Part shown: in pieces, positions 51,873 to 61,742 of the stretch
Position numbering within the stretch: the first letter of the stretch is position 1
Layout of the letters: each line of letters begins with the position of its first letter
From: Streptomyces aurantiacus
Lineage (GTDB): Bacteria > Actinomycetota > Actinomycetes > Streptomycetales > Streptomycetaceae
Assembly (NCBI RefSeq): GCF_027107535.1
Contig: NZ_CP114283.1
Location: 5,642,001 to 5,706,000 of the forward strand
Length of the DNA stretch: 64,000 nt
Direction of reading: 5' to 3'
Notes under the pieces: generated by a model
Told to the model about the DNA's origin: nothing
Database searches by the model: none
Seen by the model: the letters and a program-made list of their open reading frames with translations, nothing else
Translations under genes and position numbers: made by a program

Positions 51873-53066
51873 TCAGGGTCCGGGAAAGGGCCGGCGGGGA
51901 AGCCAGGACAACTCCGCCGCGGAGCGGAGCATGGGCAGTACGGGTGTGTGGACGCCGAGGGACAGGTCTTCGTGGAGGCGGGTCGTGCCGTCGAGGAAGC
52001 GGAGTAGTCGTTCCATCGGAACCTGGGAGAAAAGCCGCGCGAAGAACGCGGCCCCGTCCACCCGGCCGCCGTCCAGGGCCCGCAGCATCACCGCGTCCAT
52101 CGCACGCGAGCGCGCCGAGTGGGCGGGCGGAGGCATGGGGTGGCGGCCCCCGCGCAAGGCGTCCGCGACGGCTCGCGTCTGGCGTTGCACGCCGGAGAAG
52201 GTGTAGCCCGTGGACGGCCGGGTGGCGCCTCCCGCGGCGCCGATGCGGAAGACCGACGGCGCCGACCGGCGGGCGAAGCGCGCGTCGGTCATGGGAATCA
52301 CGCCGGTCTCGGTCGAGGTGACCTCGAAGTGGCCGAGGCGCAGCACGTCCTCGGCGTAGCGGCGCAGGGCGGTGTCATAGGCCTCGCGGGGCAGTACGGC
52401 GCCGGAGAACTCGGTGTACTCCACGAGTGCTTCGTGGCGGCCGGTGGGCAGGACGTAGCCGAAGGCGAGTCCGTGCGGCGGCTGCGGGACCCGGAAGTCC
52501 ATGAGCTCCACCGTGCCGGGATCGAACACCGGCCGGTCGGTCCGGACGAACCAGCCGTGGAAGTGCTGCAGCAAAGTGGTGCGGGCCGCCGGGAGGCTGC
52601 CGAGCGGTCTGGAGTCGAAGACCCAGCGGGCGCGCACCGTCAGCGGGCGGCCCTGGCGGGTGCGGCCGCGGATCTCGGCTCCGTCGGCGATGCCGTCCAC
52701 GGTCTCGACGGTCGCCTCAAGTCGACGGACGTCGTCGCTGCGCGCCAGATCGCGGGCGACGAGGCGCTCGAAGTCGTCGGAGCGCAGCATTTTGTAGGTG
52801 AGGGGCGTGATGTCGTCCGCGGCCACACGGCCGTCGGGGGTGTGGACCCGGAGCTGCCGCCACGTGGCGGTAAGGGCCTCGTCGTACGGGCCGGGGCCCT
52901 GCTCCCAGAAGCACCACGTCCGGCTCGGCGGGCGGAGCGGACCGGGTGGGGCGTCCACCAGGACGGCGGTCACACTCCGGGATCCGGAAGCGGGGTGGGC
53001 GAGACGGTGGGCGAGGGACAGTCCCGCGGCTCCCGCGCCCACGATGGCCACCTCGGCGTCCAGCAC
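51873..53066 (-). CDS. crtY: CrtY, lycopene beta-cyclase
   Basis: 397 aa from GTG 53066 (GGAGGGAG upstream); a GTG at 53093 is possible. The dinucleotide motif AEVAIVGAGAAGLSLAHRL is at the N-terminus. The cyclase signatures are RTWCFWEQGPGP, LMDFRVPQPP with FGYVLP, VEYTEFSGAVLP and IGAAGGATRPSTGYTF. It closes both ends of lycopene to beta rings. It is the first gene of the minus-strand half of the cluster; the sigma gene lies 170 bp upstream in the same direction. Confidence 0.92.
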   Translation of the reverse strand: MLDAEVAIVGAGAAGLSLAHRLAHPASGSRSVTAVLVDAPPGPLRPPSRTWCFWEQGPGPYDEALTATWRQLRVHTPDGRVAADDITPLTYKMLRSDDFERLVARDLARSDDVRRLEATVETVDGIADGAEIRGRTRQGRPLTVRARWVFDSRPLGSLPAARTTLLQHFHGWFVRTDRPVFDPGTVELMDFRVPQPPHGLAFGYVLPTGRHEALVEYTEFSGAVLPREAYDTALRRYAEDVLRLGHFEVTSTETGVIPMTDARFARRSAPSVFRIGAAGGATRPSTGYTFSGVQRQTRAVADALRGGRHPMPPPAHSARSRAMDAVMLRALDGGRVDGAAFFARLFSQVPMERLLRFLDGTTRLHEDLSLGVHTPVLPMLRSAAELSWLPRRPFPGP

Positions 53067-53208
53067 GAACCGCTCCCTCCCTGCGCGTTCCACCGGAGGT
53101 GCGCGCGCAGCCGGTGGCCTGTCGAAGGTCCTTCACTCCGCGAGGGCCGCGCGGATGCAGGGCCGGCCGGGTTGTCGTCGGCAGCGCGCGGATCAGGTCG
53201 GCTCGCCT

Positions 53209-53247
53209 GCCTCAGCATGCCCGGTGCAGCCCGCCTCAGCATGCCCG
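53209..53247. repeat. Direct repeat over the sigma-factor stop codon
   Basis: GCCTCAGCATGCCCG occurs at 53209-53223 and again at 53233-53247, a period of 24 bp. The second copy contains the stop codon of the sigma-factor gene. Confidence 0.8.
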
Positions 53248-53856
53248 TTGAAGACCGTCGTCCTCGAGGCGGCGCCCCAGCCGGTGGAGTCCGCGCCTGG
53301 CGTGGCTCTTGACCGTGCCCAGCGGCCATCCGGTGACTTCGGCGATCTGTGTCTGGGTCAGGTCGTCGTAGAAGGCGAGGGTGAGTACGCGGCGCTGGGC
53401 GGCGGGCAGCTTGGCGAGTTCATGGCCCACCACGACCCGGTCGAGCACGGCGGCCGGGGTGTCACCGTCGACGGGCCCGACGGACATCCGCGCCCCGGCC
53501 GCCACCACGAGTTCCGCCCGCCGTGTGCGCGCGGACAGGGCGTCGACGATCTTCCGGCGGGTGATCCCGACGAGCCACGCGCCCAGGGCGCCGCGCTCCG
53601 GGGCGAATCCGGCGCGGCCCCGCCAGGCGGCGAGGAACACCGTCTGTGTGACGTCCTCCGCCTCGCGGACGTCCCCGAGGGAACGCCGCGCCAGTGTGTG
53701 CACCAGAGTGCCCCACCGCTGGTAGGCCGCGGCCAGACCGGCCTCGTCACCGGCGGCGAAACTCGCGGCGAGTTCCTCGTCGGCCAGGGGCTCCTCCGCC
53801 GGAGCCCACAACGGGACGCTGTCGCGGGTCTGCTCTGTGACCTGTCGTGCAGCCAT
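53236..53856 (-). CDS. ECF RNA polymerase sigma factor inside the carotenoid cluster
   Basis: 206 aa. A 30-residue acidic leader precedes region 2 (AYQRWGTLVHTLARRSL through AEDVTQTVFLAAWRG). Region 4 is complete (RVLTLAFYDDLTQTQIAE then TGWPLGTVKSHARRGL). No anti-sigma gene follows; the next gene in line is crtY. In S. coelicolor the light-responsive ECF factor LitS, with LitR, drives carotenoid genes; this one occupies a similar role by position, but LitR is not in the window. CGAGGAG lies before ATG 53856. Direct control of the crt promoters is inferred. Confidence 0.88.
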   Translation of the reverse strand: MAARQVTEQTRDSVPLWAPAEEPLADEELAASFAAGDEAGLAAAYQRWGTLVHTLARRSLGDVREAEDVTQTVFLAAWRGRAGFAPERGALGAWLVGITRRKIVDALSARTRRAELVVAAGARMSVGPVDGDTPAAVLDRVVVGHELAKLPAAQRRVLTLAFYDDLTQTQIAEVTGWPLGTVKSHARRGLHRLGRRLEDDGLQRAC

Positions 53857-54179
53857 GGTGTCTGCTCCTCGTGCGGGCGCGATGGCCGTTCCGTGTCGCG
53901 GGGGCGGAAGTGGTTCGGCCGGAGTCGTCTACCCCCGGCGTGCCGGATATCGGTCTCGGAGGGCCTCGGCTCCATCACCCTGCGAGAAATCCCACCCGCG
54001 CCTCAACTCGCATCGTCTCTGCATCACTTTCCGCGGTGCGCGGTGGTGTGCCCTCGCCCGACCGGCCCAACGGTGGAAACCGGGCGCACTTTCTCGCCCG
54101 TCCGGCGCATCCGCGGAGGCCTCTGCCACGGAAAGCGTTTCAGTCAGACACCCAAGCGAACGCGACGAGAGGAACCGGG
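53857..54179. promoter_or_regulatory. Divergent control region between the sigma gene and crtE
   Basis: 323 bp with no gene. It must hold promoters for crtE-I-B-Rieske (plus) and the sigma gene (minus). One candidate ECF-like pair for the crtE side is GGAAAC at about 54077 with CCGTCC about 18 bases downstream. I could not confirm the same pair in front of crtY. GAGAGGAA at the right end is the crtE ribosome site. Confidence 0.45.
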
Positions 54180-55517
54180 ATGCGCTCCAGCAAGGCCAAG
54201 GATCACGCCGTGTCCGGGACGGCGCCCGGCCCTCATCCCGAGCCCCCGCGTGCCCGCGCGGACGACCTCGCGCGCCTGCGGGGCGGCCACCCCGACTCCG
54301 GGCACGCGACAGCGGGCGATCCGCCGCCGCGGTTCCCGCTGGACGTGGACGATCTGCACACCATCGACAGTGACGTCTCCGCGGCCGTGGGGCGTGTCCT
54401 CGAAGAGCATCTGGCCGAGCGGGCGGAGCGTGCCACCGCCCTGGACCCGACGTTCGGCCGGGACCTCGCCGAACGCGTCGCGCGCTTCACCCTCAACGGC
54501 GGCAAGCGCACGCGTGCCCGTTTCGTGTGGTGGGCGCTGCGTGCCTGCGGCGGCGGCCCGAGCGAGGCGGAAGCCGCCCTCCGCGTCGGCTCCGCCCTGG
54601 AACTGATCCAGACCTGCGCCCTGGTCCACGACGACGTGATGGACGGCTCGCGGATGCGCCGGGGACGGCTCGCCCTGCACGCGGACGTCGCCGCCCAGTA
54701 CGCCGACACCGTTGCGCCCTCACTCGGCCCGCGCTTCGGCGAAGCCGCCGCGATCCTCGCCGGGGACCTGGCCCTGGCCTGGGCGGACGACATCGTCGCG
54801 ACCATCGACACGGCGCCGGCCACCGTACGCGCCCTGTGGAGCGCCATGCGGACCGAGATGGTGGCCGGGCAGTACCTGGACATCCACGGCCAGGCCACCT
54901 CGTCCCGCTCCCTGGCCCGCGCGCTCCGTGCCGCCTGCCTCAAGAGCGCCCTCTACTCCGTGGAGCGCCCGCTGGCGCTCGGAGCCGCCCTCGCCGGAGC
55001 GGATCCCGCGCGCACCGAGGCGCTGTGCTCGGCGGGCCGCCGCGTCGGCATCGCCTTCCAGCTCCGTGACGACCTCGACGACGTCTTCGGCGACCCCCGG
55101 CACACCGGCAAACCCACGGGCGGCGACATCCGGGCGGGCAAGCCCACCTACCTCGTCGCCCTGGCGCAGGCCCGCGCCGAGGCGACCGGGAACCGGCACG
55201 GCCTGGCCGTGCTGCGGCAGGCCCTCGGCCGCGCCGACCTGTCCGAGAGCCGCCTCGACGAGGTCCGTGACGTACTGGTCGACACCGGCGCTCGTGACAT
55301 CGTCGAGGCGAGGACCCAGCGGCTGGTCGCCCAGGGCATGCGCCACCTGCGGTCCGCCCCGCTCGAGCCGGAGGGCCGACTGCGGCTACGGGAACTGCTG
55401 CAGGCCACGGCGGGACCATCCACTCGGCCCAGGCCCGCACCCACACCACGCGGCATGCAGGACGACACGCCCGTCCCGCTCCTGCTCGCCGCCGGCGCAG
55501 AGAGGTCCGTCCGATGA
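54180..55517 (+). CDS. crtE: CrtE, geranylgeranyl diphosphate synthase
   Basis: 445 aa, longer than usual because of a 60-residue Pro/Ala-rich N-terminal extension and a similar C-terminal tail. GGKRTRARF is the IPP-binding motif. The first Asp-rich motif is VHDDVMDGS and the second is QLRDDLDDVFGD. Small residues before the first motif (TCAL) fit a C20 product. ATG 54180 has GAGAGGAA upstream. It is the first gene of crtE-crtI-crtB-Rieske, overlapping crtI by four bases. It supplies GGPP for phytoene. Confidence 0.93.
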   Translation: MRSSKAKDHAVSGTAPGPHPEPPRARADDLARLRGGHPDSGHATAGDPPPRFPLDVDDLHTIDSDVSAAVGRVLEEHLAERAERATALDPTFGRDLAERVARFTLNGGKRTRARFVWWALRACGGGPSEAEAALRVGSALELIQTCALVHDDVMDGSRMRRGRLALHADVAAQYADTVAPSLGPRFGEAAAILAGDLALAWADDIVATIDTAPATVRALWSAMRTEMVAGQYLDIHGQATSSRSLARALRAACLKSALYSVERPLALGAALAGADPARTEALCSAGRRVGIAFQLRDDLDDVFGDPRHTGKPTGGDIRAGKPTYLVALAQARAEATGNRHGLAVLRQALGRADLSESRLDEVRDVLVDTGARDIVEARTQRLVAQGMRHLRSAPLEPEGRLRLRELLQATAGPSTRPRPAPTPRGMQDDTPVPLLLAAGAERSVR

Positions 55518-57055
55518 CCAGAAGCGTCCCCGGACCCACGGACCACGTCGTGGTGGTCGGCGCCGGGCTCTCCGGCCTGGCGGCCACCCTGCACCTGCTG
55601 GGGGCGGGCCGTCGGGTCACCCTCGTGGAGCGCGACACCCTGCCCGGAGGCCGCGCCGGACGCCTGGACCGCGCCGGCTACCGCATCGACACCGGCCCCA
55701 CCGTGCTGACCATGCCCCACCTGGCCGACGAAGCCTTCGCCGCGGTCGGCGAGAGTCTCCACGACCGCGTCGACCTCATCCCCCTCCACCCGGCCTACCG
55801 GGCCCTGTTCGCCGACGGCAGCAGCATCGACGTACACACCGGTGCGGAGGCCATGGAGGCGGAAGTCGAGCGCTTCGCCGGCGCCGAGGAGGCCGCGGGA
55901 TACCGGCGGCTGCGCCACTGGCTGGAGCAGCTGTACCGGACGCAGATGCGGCACTTCATCGACACCAACTTCGACTCGCCGTTCCAGCTGCTGACACCGG
56001 ACCTGGCACGGCTCGCCGCACTCGGCGGGTTCGGGCGCCTGGACGCGGGGATCGGCCGTCACCTGCGCGACGAACGCCTGCGCCGCGTCTTCTCCTTCCA
56101 GTCGCTGTACGCCGGAGTCCCGCCGAGCCGGGCCCTCGCCGCGTACGCCGTGATCGCCTACATGGACACCGTCGCCGGCGTGTACTTCCCCCGCGGCGGC
56201 ATGCACGCCCTGCCGCAGGCCATGGCGGACGCCGCCGCGGACGCGGGAGCGGACCTGCGCTTCGGACAGGACGTCCTGCGGCTGGAGCGCTCCGGCTCCC
56301 GCGTCACCGCCGTCGTCACCGATCAGGAGCGCATTCCGTGCGACGCCGTGGTCCTCACCCCTGACCTGCCGGTCGCCTACGGCCTTCTCGGTCACACGCC
56401 CCGCCGCCCCCTGCGGATCAGGCACGCACCGTCGGCCGTCGTCCTGCACGCCGGTACCGACCGGACCTGGCCCCGCCTCGCTCACCACACGCTGTCCTTC
56501 GGGGCACCGTGGCACCGCACCTTCGACGAACTCACCCGCACCGGCCGTCTGATGAGCGACCCCTCACTGCTCATCACCCGTCCCACCGCCACCGATCCCA
56601 CGCTCGCGCCGCCCGGCCGCCACCTCCACTACGTCCTCGCGCCGTGCCCGAACACCGACATCGGACCCGACACCACCGCCTGGGCCGATCTCGCACCGCG
56701 CTACCGCGACAGTGTCCTGCGGGTGCTGGAGCGGCGCGGATTCGAAGGCATCACCGACGCCATCGAGGAGCAGACACTCGTCACGCCGGCCGACTGGCAG
56801 GCCCAGGGGCACGCGGCAGGAACGCCTTTCTCGGCCGCCCACACCTTCGCCCAGACCGGACCTTTCCGGCCGCGCAACCTCGTCCGCGGCACCGACAACG
56901 CGGTACTCGCGGGCTGCGGCACCACACCGGGCGTCGGCGTCCCGACCGTCCTGCTCTCCGGCAAGCTCGCCGCGGCCCGGATCACCGGGCTGCACGCGGC
57001 CCCCGGTCCACACCGCAGGCGCACCGCGCCGACCACCCCGGAAGGAACGCACTGA
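55514..57055 (+). CDS. crtI: CrtI, phytoene desaturase
   Basis: 513 aa. The FAD motif [21 protein letters not shown] is near residue 11, followed by LPGGRAGRL. The substrate-domain pattern [10 protein letters not shown], the central [23 protein letters not shown] stretch (here YMDTVAG) and the C-terminal [18 protein letters not shown] identify the bacterial four-step desaturase, which turns phytoene into lycopene. It overlaps crtE by four bases (ATGA), and its TGA shares one base with the crtB ATG. Length is normal. Confidence 0.95.
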   Translation: MTRSVPGPTDHVVVVGAGLSGLAATLHLLGAGRRVTLVERDTLPGGRAGRLDRAGYRIDTGPTVLTMPHLADEAFAAVGESLHDRVDLIPLHPAYRALFADGSSIDVHTGAEAMEAEVERFAGAEEAAGYRRLRHWLEQLYRTQMRHFIDTNFDSPFQLLTPDLARLAALGGFGRLDAGIGRHLRDERLRRVFSFQSLYAGVPPSRALAAYAVIAYMDTVAGVYFPRGGMHALPQAMADAAADAGADLRFGQDVLRLERSGSRVTAVVTDQERIPCDAVVLTPDLPVAYGLLGHTPRRPLRIRHAPSAVVLHAGTDRTWPRLAHHTLSFGAPWHRTFDELTRTGRLMSDPSLLITRPTATDPTLAPPGRHLHYVLAPCPNTDIGPDTTAWADLAPRYRDSVLRVLERRGFEGITDAIEEQTLVTPADWQAQGHAAGTPFSAAHTFAQTGPFRPRNLVRGTDNAVLAGCGTTPGVGVPTVLLSGKLAAARITGLHAAPGPHRRRTAPTTPEGTH

Positions 57056-58095
57056 TGACCGTCCGTGAACTCGACGCGGCGGGCATCACCGACCCGGCAC
57101 TGCGCGACGCCTACACACAATGCCGCCGGCTCAACGCCCGGCACGGCAGGACCTACTTCCTCGCCACCCGGCTGCTGCCCGTCCATCGGCGTCCCGCCGT
57201 CCACGCCCTCTACGGTTTCGCCCGCTGGGCGGACGACATCGTCGACTCCATGGACCCGGGCATCGCGCCCCGGCGCCGCGCCGCGGACCTCGACCGCCTC
57301 CACACACGCCTGGCGCAGGGACTCAGAGACGGTGACAGTCCCGAGCCGGTGGTGCTCGCACTGGCCGACACGGCCCGGCGGTACGCCATCGACCACCAGT
57401 ACTTCAGCGACTTCATGGCGTCCATGCGCAGCGACCTGGAGATCACCGACTATCCGACCTACGACGACCTGCGTGCGTACATGCACGGTTCCGCGGCGGT
57501 CATCGGGCTCCAGATGCTGCCGATCCTGGGAACCGTGGTCCCCCGCGAGGAGGCGGCCCCGCACGCGGCCGCCCTGGGCGTGGCCTTCCAGTTGACCAAC
57601 TTCCTGCGTGACGTGGGCGAGGACCTCGACCGGGGACGGGTCTACCTGCCCGCCGACCTGCTGCGCGCCCACGGCGTCGACCGGGAGCTGCTGTGCTGGA
57701 GCCGCCGCACCGGCCTCCGGGACCGGAGGATCACCGACGCGCTGAAAGCCGTCGAGGACCTCACCCGCGGCGTCTACCGCGAGGCCGCACCGGGGATCGC
57801 GATGCTCGATCCGGTGACGCGCCCCTGCATCCGCACGGCCTTCGTGCTGTACGGCGGCATCCTGGACGCTGTCGCCGACGACGGGTACGGGGTGCTCCAC
57901 CGCCGCGCAGTGGTCCCCCGCCGACGGCGTGCCGCGGTGGCGGTCGACGGGCTGGTGCGTCTGGTGGCCGCCCAGGTGGTCGGGCGTGCGGTTCGCCGGG
58001 CGGCGTCACCGGACTCGCGGGAGCTGCCCGTCCCGAGGCCTGCGGCGTCCGGGGCCCTGCCCGGCGCGGTACCACTGCACGAGGAGATCACGTGA
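57055..58095 (+). CDS. crtB: CrtB, phytoene synthase
   Basis: 346 aa. The two Asp-rich motifs are [10 protein letters not shown] (about 60) and [18 protein letters not shown] (about 182), with [19 protein letters not shown] at the start. It joins two GGPP molecules head to head to phytoene. GGAAGGAA lies before the ATG, which overlaps the crtI stop by one base. A tail of about 50 residues past the core is Ala/Val/Arg-rich. Its stop overlaps the Rieske gene GTG. Confidence 0.95.
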   Translation: MTVRELDAAGITDPALRDAYTQCRRLNARHGRTYFLATRLLPVHRRPAVHALYGFARWADDIVDSMDPGIAPRRRAADLDRLHTRLAQGLRDGDSPEPVVLALADTARRYAIDHQYFSDFMASMRSDLEITDYPTYDDLRAYMHGSAAVIGLQMLPILGTVVPREEAAPHAAALGVAFQLTNFLRDVGEDLDRGRVYLPADLLRAHGVDRELLCWSRRTGLRDRRITDALKAVEDLTRGVYREAAPGIAMLDPVTRPCIRTAFVLYGGILDAVADDGYGVLHRRAVVPRRRRAAVAVDGLVRLVAAQVVGRAVRRAASPDSRELPVPRPAASGALPGAVPLHEEIT

Positions 58096-59117
58096 GTCCC
58101 GACCGTTCCGCTCGACGCGGACGATTTCCGCTGTCGCTGCGCAAGAACCCGTTGGCGTGGGAGCGGCAGCGTCCCACCTGGCGTGAGGCCCGCCCCGCGG
58201 TGATCGCCCAGGCCCTGAAGCGCGCCCAGGCGCGCCCGTCCGGCAACTGGTACGTCGTAGGCGCCACCGAGGACATCCGTGACGACCGGCCCCTGGCCCG
58301 GACGGTCGACGGACAGGAAGTGGTCGTCTGGCGCGACGCCTCGAACCGGCTGGTCGCCGGGCCCGGCATCTGCCCTCATCTGGGCGCCCCGCTCCGGGAC
58401 AGTCCGGTGCGTTGCGGCGCCCTCGTCTGCCACTGGCACGGACTCGCCCTGCGGGGCGACGCGTTCGCGGGCTGGGAGCCCCTGCCCGCGCACGACGACG
58501 GCGTCCTCGTGTGGGTGCGCCTGGACGACGTGGGCGGCGAACACCCCCTGGAGGCACCGGTGGTACCGGTCAGGCCCGCCCCGGCGGGAGCGGTGTCGGC
58601 CGTCTACGAGGGCGTCGGCCGTTGCGAGCCGGAGGACATCGTCGCCAACCGCCTGGACCCGTGGCACGGGGCGTGGTTCCATCCGTACTCCTTCGTCGAC
58701 CTGACCGTCGTCGACACGCCCGCGGCGGGCACGGAGTGCGCGGCCACGGACCTGGACGGCTTTGCCGTCGACGTCTCCTTCAAGCTCGCCGGACGACTCG
58801 TCGTGCCGGTTCGGGCGGTGTTCACCGCGCCCGAGCCGCGCACGGTCGTCATGCACATCACGGAGGGCGAGGGGCAGGGGTCGGTGGTCGAGACCCACGC
58901 GACTCCGCTCGGCCCCGACGAACGGGGCAGGCCCCGGACCACGGTGGTGGAGGCCGTCGTGGCGGCGTCGGACCGTCCCGGGTTCACCGTGGCCCGCAGG
59001 ATGGCGCCGGTGCTGCGGCCTCTCATGAGGGCCGCGGCCGCCCGCCTGTGGCGCGACGACCTCGCGTACGCGGAGCGGCGCTGGCAGTTGCGCTCGACGG
59101 GGCGCTTCCCCGGCTGA
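58092..59117 (+). CDS. Rieske [2Fe-2S] protein with DUF5914-like C-terminus, last gene of the crtE operon
   Basis: 341 aa. Residues 45-130 are a Rieske domain with both ligand pairs, CPHLGAPL and CHWHG. Residues 150-341 are a separate domain with [25 protein letters not shown], where the E/N/D/H residues could form a mononuclear iron site. GTG 58092 overlaps the crtB stop (GTGA), so it belongs to the carotenoid operon. It sits where other streptomycete clusters list crtV; whether it is the same gene I cannot tell. A redox or oxygenase step on carotenoids is inferred. Confidence 0.82.
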   Translation: MSPDRSARRGRFPLSLRKNPLAWERQRPTWREARPAVIAQALKRAQARPSGNWYVVGATEDIRDDRPLARTVDGQEVVVWRDASNRLVAGPGICPHLGAPLRDSPVRCGALVCHWHGLALRGDAFAGWEPLPAHDDGVLVWVRLDDVGGEHPLEAPVVPVRPAPAGAVSAVYEGVGRCEPEDIVANRLDPWHGAWFHPYSFVDLTVVDTPAAGTECAATDLDGFAVDVSFKLAGRLVVPVRAVFTAPEPRTVVMHITEGEGQGSVVETHATPLGPDERGRPRTTVVEAVVAASDRPGFTVARRMAPVLRPLMRAAAARLWRDDLAYAERRWQLRSTGRFPG

Positions 59118-59252
59118 ACCAGCACGACGCTCGTGGAAACGGGTGACGGCGCCCACCGAGGGCGCAGGCGCGTCCATTGAGAAAGTGGCTGTCGTCGTAC
59201 CGAAAGTCATCACCTTGAGATATCGGATAGGCCGGAGAAGCAAAAGCTGCCG

Positions 59253-59708
59253 GTGCCAAAGTTGTCCGCTGTGTGGACAATGCTCTCGCCGCTCATCGGC
59301 GTTGTACTCGGCGGACTCATGTCGTTGGTGGCTCAGCACTCCATAGGACGCGCCTCGAACCGGACGGCGCGCCGGGAGGAACGCCTCGCCCACCTCGTCG
59401 AATTCCTGTCCGCGGTTCAGGAGGCCGAACGGGTCGCCGTGGACCGCTATCACCACAACCTGACCGACGAGCAGTGGCATGCGCGGGAACGGCAGGCCAT
59501 CGACAGAGTGTGGGTGAAGCAGAAGACGATCCACATGCTGTGCAGCTCCGACGTCAACGGCGCTGCCCGGGGCGTCGCGTTCGCTGTACAGAAACTGTTC
59601 AGAGAGGGCCCCGACGACCCGGGAACACCACAGGACGAGAAGGTGTGGGCACATATCAGCCCCAGTCGGCGGGCATTCCTCGATGCCGCGCGCCGCTATC
59701 TGAAGTGA
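59253..59708 (+). CDS. Hypothetical protein with N-terminal membrane anchor
   Basis: 151 aa from GTG 59253; shorter starts at 59271 (GTG) and 59280 (ATG) are possible, and no ribosome site is well placed. One membrane segment (MLSPLIGVVLGGLMSLVAQ) is followed by a long basic/acidic helix (RRERLAHLVEFLSAVQEAERVA in pieces) and VWVKQKTIHMLCSS. This layout is common among actinobacterial small membrane-bound helical proteins of unknown role. The 90 bp before it are noticeably A/T-richer than the surroundings. Confidence 0.6.
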   Translation: MPKLSAVWTMLSPLIGVVLGGLMSLVAQHSIGRASNRTARREERLAHLVEFLSAVQEAERVAVDRYHHNLTDEQWHARERQAIDRVWVKQKTIHMLCSSDVNGAARGVAFAVQKLFREGPDDPGTPQDEKVWAHISPSRRAFLDAARRYLK

Positions 59709-60068
59709 ACGGGTTCCTGTTCTTCAGCCACACGCGCCCTCACCTTCACCGACAAGGCCAGAACTCGCAATCGCCGCCCCGGACCGCCCGAATGGGGTGA
59801 CCTCCGGATGACCTCGAACGGTCTGCATGTTCGGGCATCTCGATTCTGGTCCACTTCCCGCGGTTGAAGGCTGCGAGGCGAAACGGATCATCAGACGCTC
59901 CTTGCTCGACGATCGCCCGCGCCCCTTGTGACCGGGAAGCTGTTTCGTCCGTGGATCTCCCAACGACCCCGCCGGCGGAGAGACGTGGGTCACACGCCCC
60001 CGTGTCACAGGGAGCCGGGTCACCTCGTCTCAGAGGTGTAGCCACCGACGACCACCGAGGAGCACACG
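59709..60068. other. Intergenic region carrying an ECF41 promoter
   Basis: 360 bp. The first 250 bp hold no gene I can support. The final 70 bp contain the ECF41-type promoter described at 60003-60029 and the ribosome site of the next gene. Confidence 0.5.
60003..60029 (+). promoter_or_regulatory. ECF41-type promoter, TGTCACA-N16-CGTC
   Basis: TGTCACA at 60003-60009 and CGTC at 60026-60029 with a 16-bp spacer match the promoter signature reported for ECF41 sigma factors. They lie 40 bp before the CxxC protein gene that precedes an ECF41 sigma gene. Direct activation by that sigma factor is inferred. Confidence 0.75.
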
Positions 60069-60542
60069 ATGGACGCGCGACTGAACTACTTCGCCGGCCC
60101 GAACCCCAGCAGGGCCTTCAAGCACTTCATGGCGGCGGGCAAGGCACTCAAGGAATCCCCTTTGCCGACCGCGACGCAGGAGCTGGTGGCGCTGCGCGTG
60201 AGCCAGATCAACGGCTGCGCCGCGTGCATCGACATGCACACCAAGGACGCCGCCGCTGCCGGGGAGACCTCCGTGCGGCTGAACCTGGTGGCGGCGTGGC
60301 GGGAGGCCACGGTCTACACCGAGGCCGAACGCGTCGCGCTGGAGCTGGCCGAGCAGGGGACCCGGGTCGCGGACGCGGCCGGCGGGGTCGGCGACGAGGT
60401 CTGGGCGCGTGCCACCGAGCACTACGACGAGGAGCAACTCACCGCCCTGGTGATCCTGGTGGCCTTCATGAACACGGCGAACCGGCTGAACATCATCACC
60501 CGACAGCCGGCCGGCGCCTACGAGACCGGGCAGATCCACTGA
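60069..60542 (+). CDS. Carboxymuconolactone decarboxylase/AhpD-like protein (ECF41 target)
   Basis: 157 aa, all helical. The AhpD-type active site is NGCAACIDMHTKDA, a CxxC with a following His, near residue 50. The signature LVALRVSQ precedes it. Such proteins act as peroxidase-linked disulfide reductants or decarboxylases. GAGG precedes the ATG. It is followed 160 bp later by an ECF41 sigma gene, and carboxymuconolactone decarboxylases are one of the three partner types (with oxidoreductases and epimerases) that define ECF41 loci. Confidence 0.92.
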   Translation: MDARLNYFAGPNPSRAFKHFMAAGKALKESPLPTATQELVALRVSQINGCAACIDMHTKDAAAAGETSVRLNLVAAWREATVYTEAERVALELAEQGTRVADAAGGVGDEVWARATEHYDEEQLTALVILVAFMNTANRLNIITRQPAGAYETGQIH

Positions 60543-60701
60543 AAGGCAGCCCCCCAACCGGCGTGAGCCCGGCCACGGTTGTCGGGCCCCCCGGGCCTTG
60601 TGGCCTTGTTCTGCGCGGCCGACGGACCGGATGATCACCAAAAGAGACGATGCCCGCGCCGACGCGTACGGCCGGACGGGAAACCACAGGGGAGAGTCGG
60701 C

Positions 60702-61625
60702 GTGAGCAAGGTCGAGGAGTTCGAGGAGCTACGGCCGCTGCTGTTCTCGATCGCCTACCGGATTCTGGGCAGCGTGGCCGAGGCCGAGGACGCGGTGCAG
60801 GAGACCTGGTTGCGCTTCGACGGCTCGGCGACCCTCCCGACATCCATCAAGGCCTTCCTGTCGACCACGGTCACCCGGATCTCGATCGACGTACTGCGCT
60901 CCGCACGGGTGAGGCGGGAGGAGTACGTCGGGCCGTGGTTCCCCGAGCCGCTGCTCACCGACCCCTATCAGGATCCGGCACGTGCGGCGGAACTGGCCGA
61001 CTCGGTGTCGATGGCGGCCCTGTTGCTCCTGGAGCGGCTCAGCCCGCTGGAGCGGTCGGTGTTCGTACTGCGGGAGGTGTTCGGCTTCGGCTTCGACGAG
61101 GTCGCCGCGGCGGTGGGGCGGTCGGAGGCGGCGTGCCGGCAGCTGCTGGTACGGGCGCGGCGGCACATGCGGGCCGGACGGCCACGGTTCGAAGCGGACC
61201 GCCAGGAACGGCAGGAGCTGGCGGCACGCTTCTTCGACGCTCTCCGCGAAGGCGATGTCGTCGGCCTGCGGGAGCTGCTGGCCGCCGACGTGTCGATGGT
61301 CGGAGACGGCGGCGGCAAGGCCCCGCAGTTGGCCAGGGCCGTCGTCGGGGCCGAGAACGTGGCCCGGCTGCTCGCCTCCGTCTTCCCCAGGATGGCCCAG
61401 GTCGACGTGACCTTCGAGCCGCGGGAGATCAACGGCCAGCCCGGAGCGGTATTCCGTGACCGGGACGACAAGGTGCTGCACATCCTGGCTCTCGATGTGC
61501 TCGACGGGCAGATCCGGACCATCCGCTCGGTGATCAACCCCGACAAGCTCGGCCACCTCGGGCCGGTCGCCGACGCCTGGGCTCTCGACCGCGAGGTGAA
61601 GCGGGCTCGCCGGCAGACGAAATGA
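60702..61625 (+). CDS. ECF41 RNA polymerase sigma factor with SnoaL-like C-terminal domain
   Basis: 307 aa from GTG 60702 (AGGGGAGAG upstream). Region 2 is at about 10-75 (LLFSIAYRILGSVAEAEDAVQ). Region 4 is at about 115-170 (LEERLSPLERSVF-like, FDEVAAAVGRSEAACRQL). An NTF2/SnoaL-like domain of about 125 residues follows, with the two ECF41 hallmark motifs DGGGK and NPDKL. In this group the C-terminal domain stands in for an anti-sigma factor and tunes activity. It very probably activates the TGTCACA-N16-CGTC promoter of the gene in front. Confidence 0.93.
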   Translation: MSKVEEFEELRPLLFSIAYRILGSVAEAEDAVQETWLRFDGSATLPTSIKAFLSTTVTRISIDVLRSARVRREEYVGPWFPEPLLTDPYQDPARAAELADSVSMAALLLLERLSPLERSVFVLREVFGFGFDEVAAAVGRSEAACRQLLVRARRHMRAGRPRFEADRQERQELAARFFDALREGDVVGLRELLAADVSMVGDGGGKAPQLARAVVGAENVARLLASVFPRMAQVDVTFEPREINGQPGAVFRDRDDKVLHILALDVLDGQIRTIRSVINPDKLGHLGPVADAWALDREVKRARRQTK

Positions 61626-61742
61626 CCCTCGGGACGGGCGTGGTTCGGCTCCTCCGCAGGCAGTTCGCGTCAGCGGCCGCGGGGGGCCGGTCCGCCCGTC
61701 CGGCGAGTTCGAGATGGCGCCGGTGCGGACCGCGTCGCGCGG

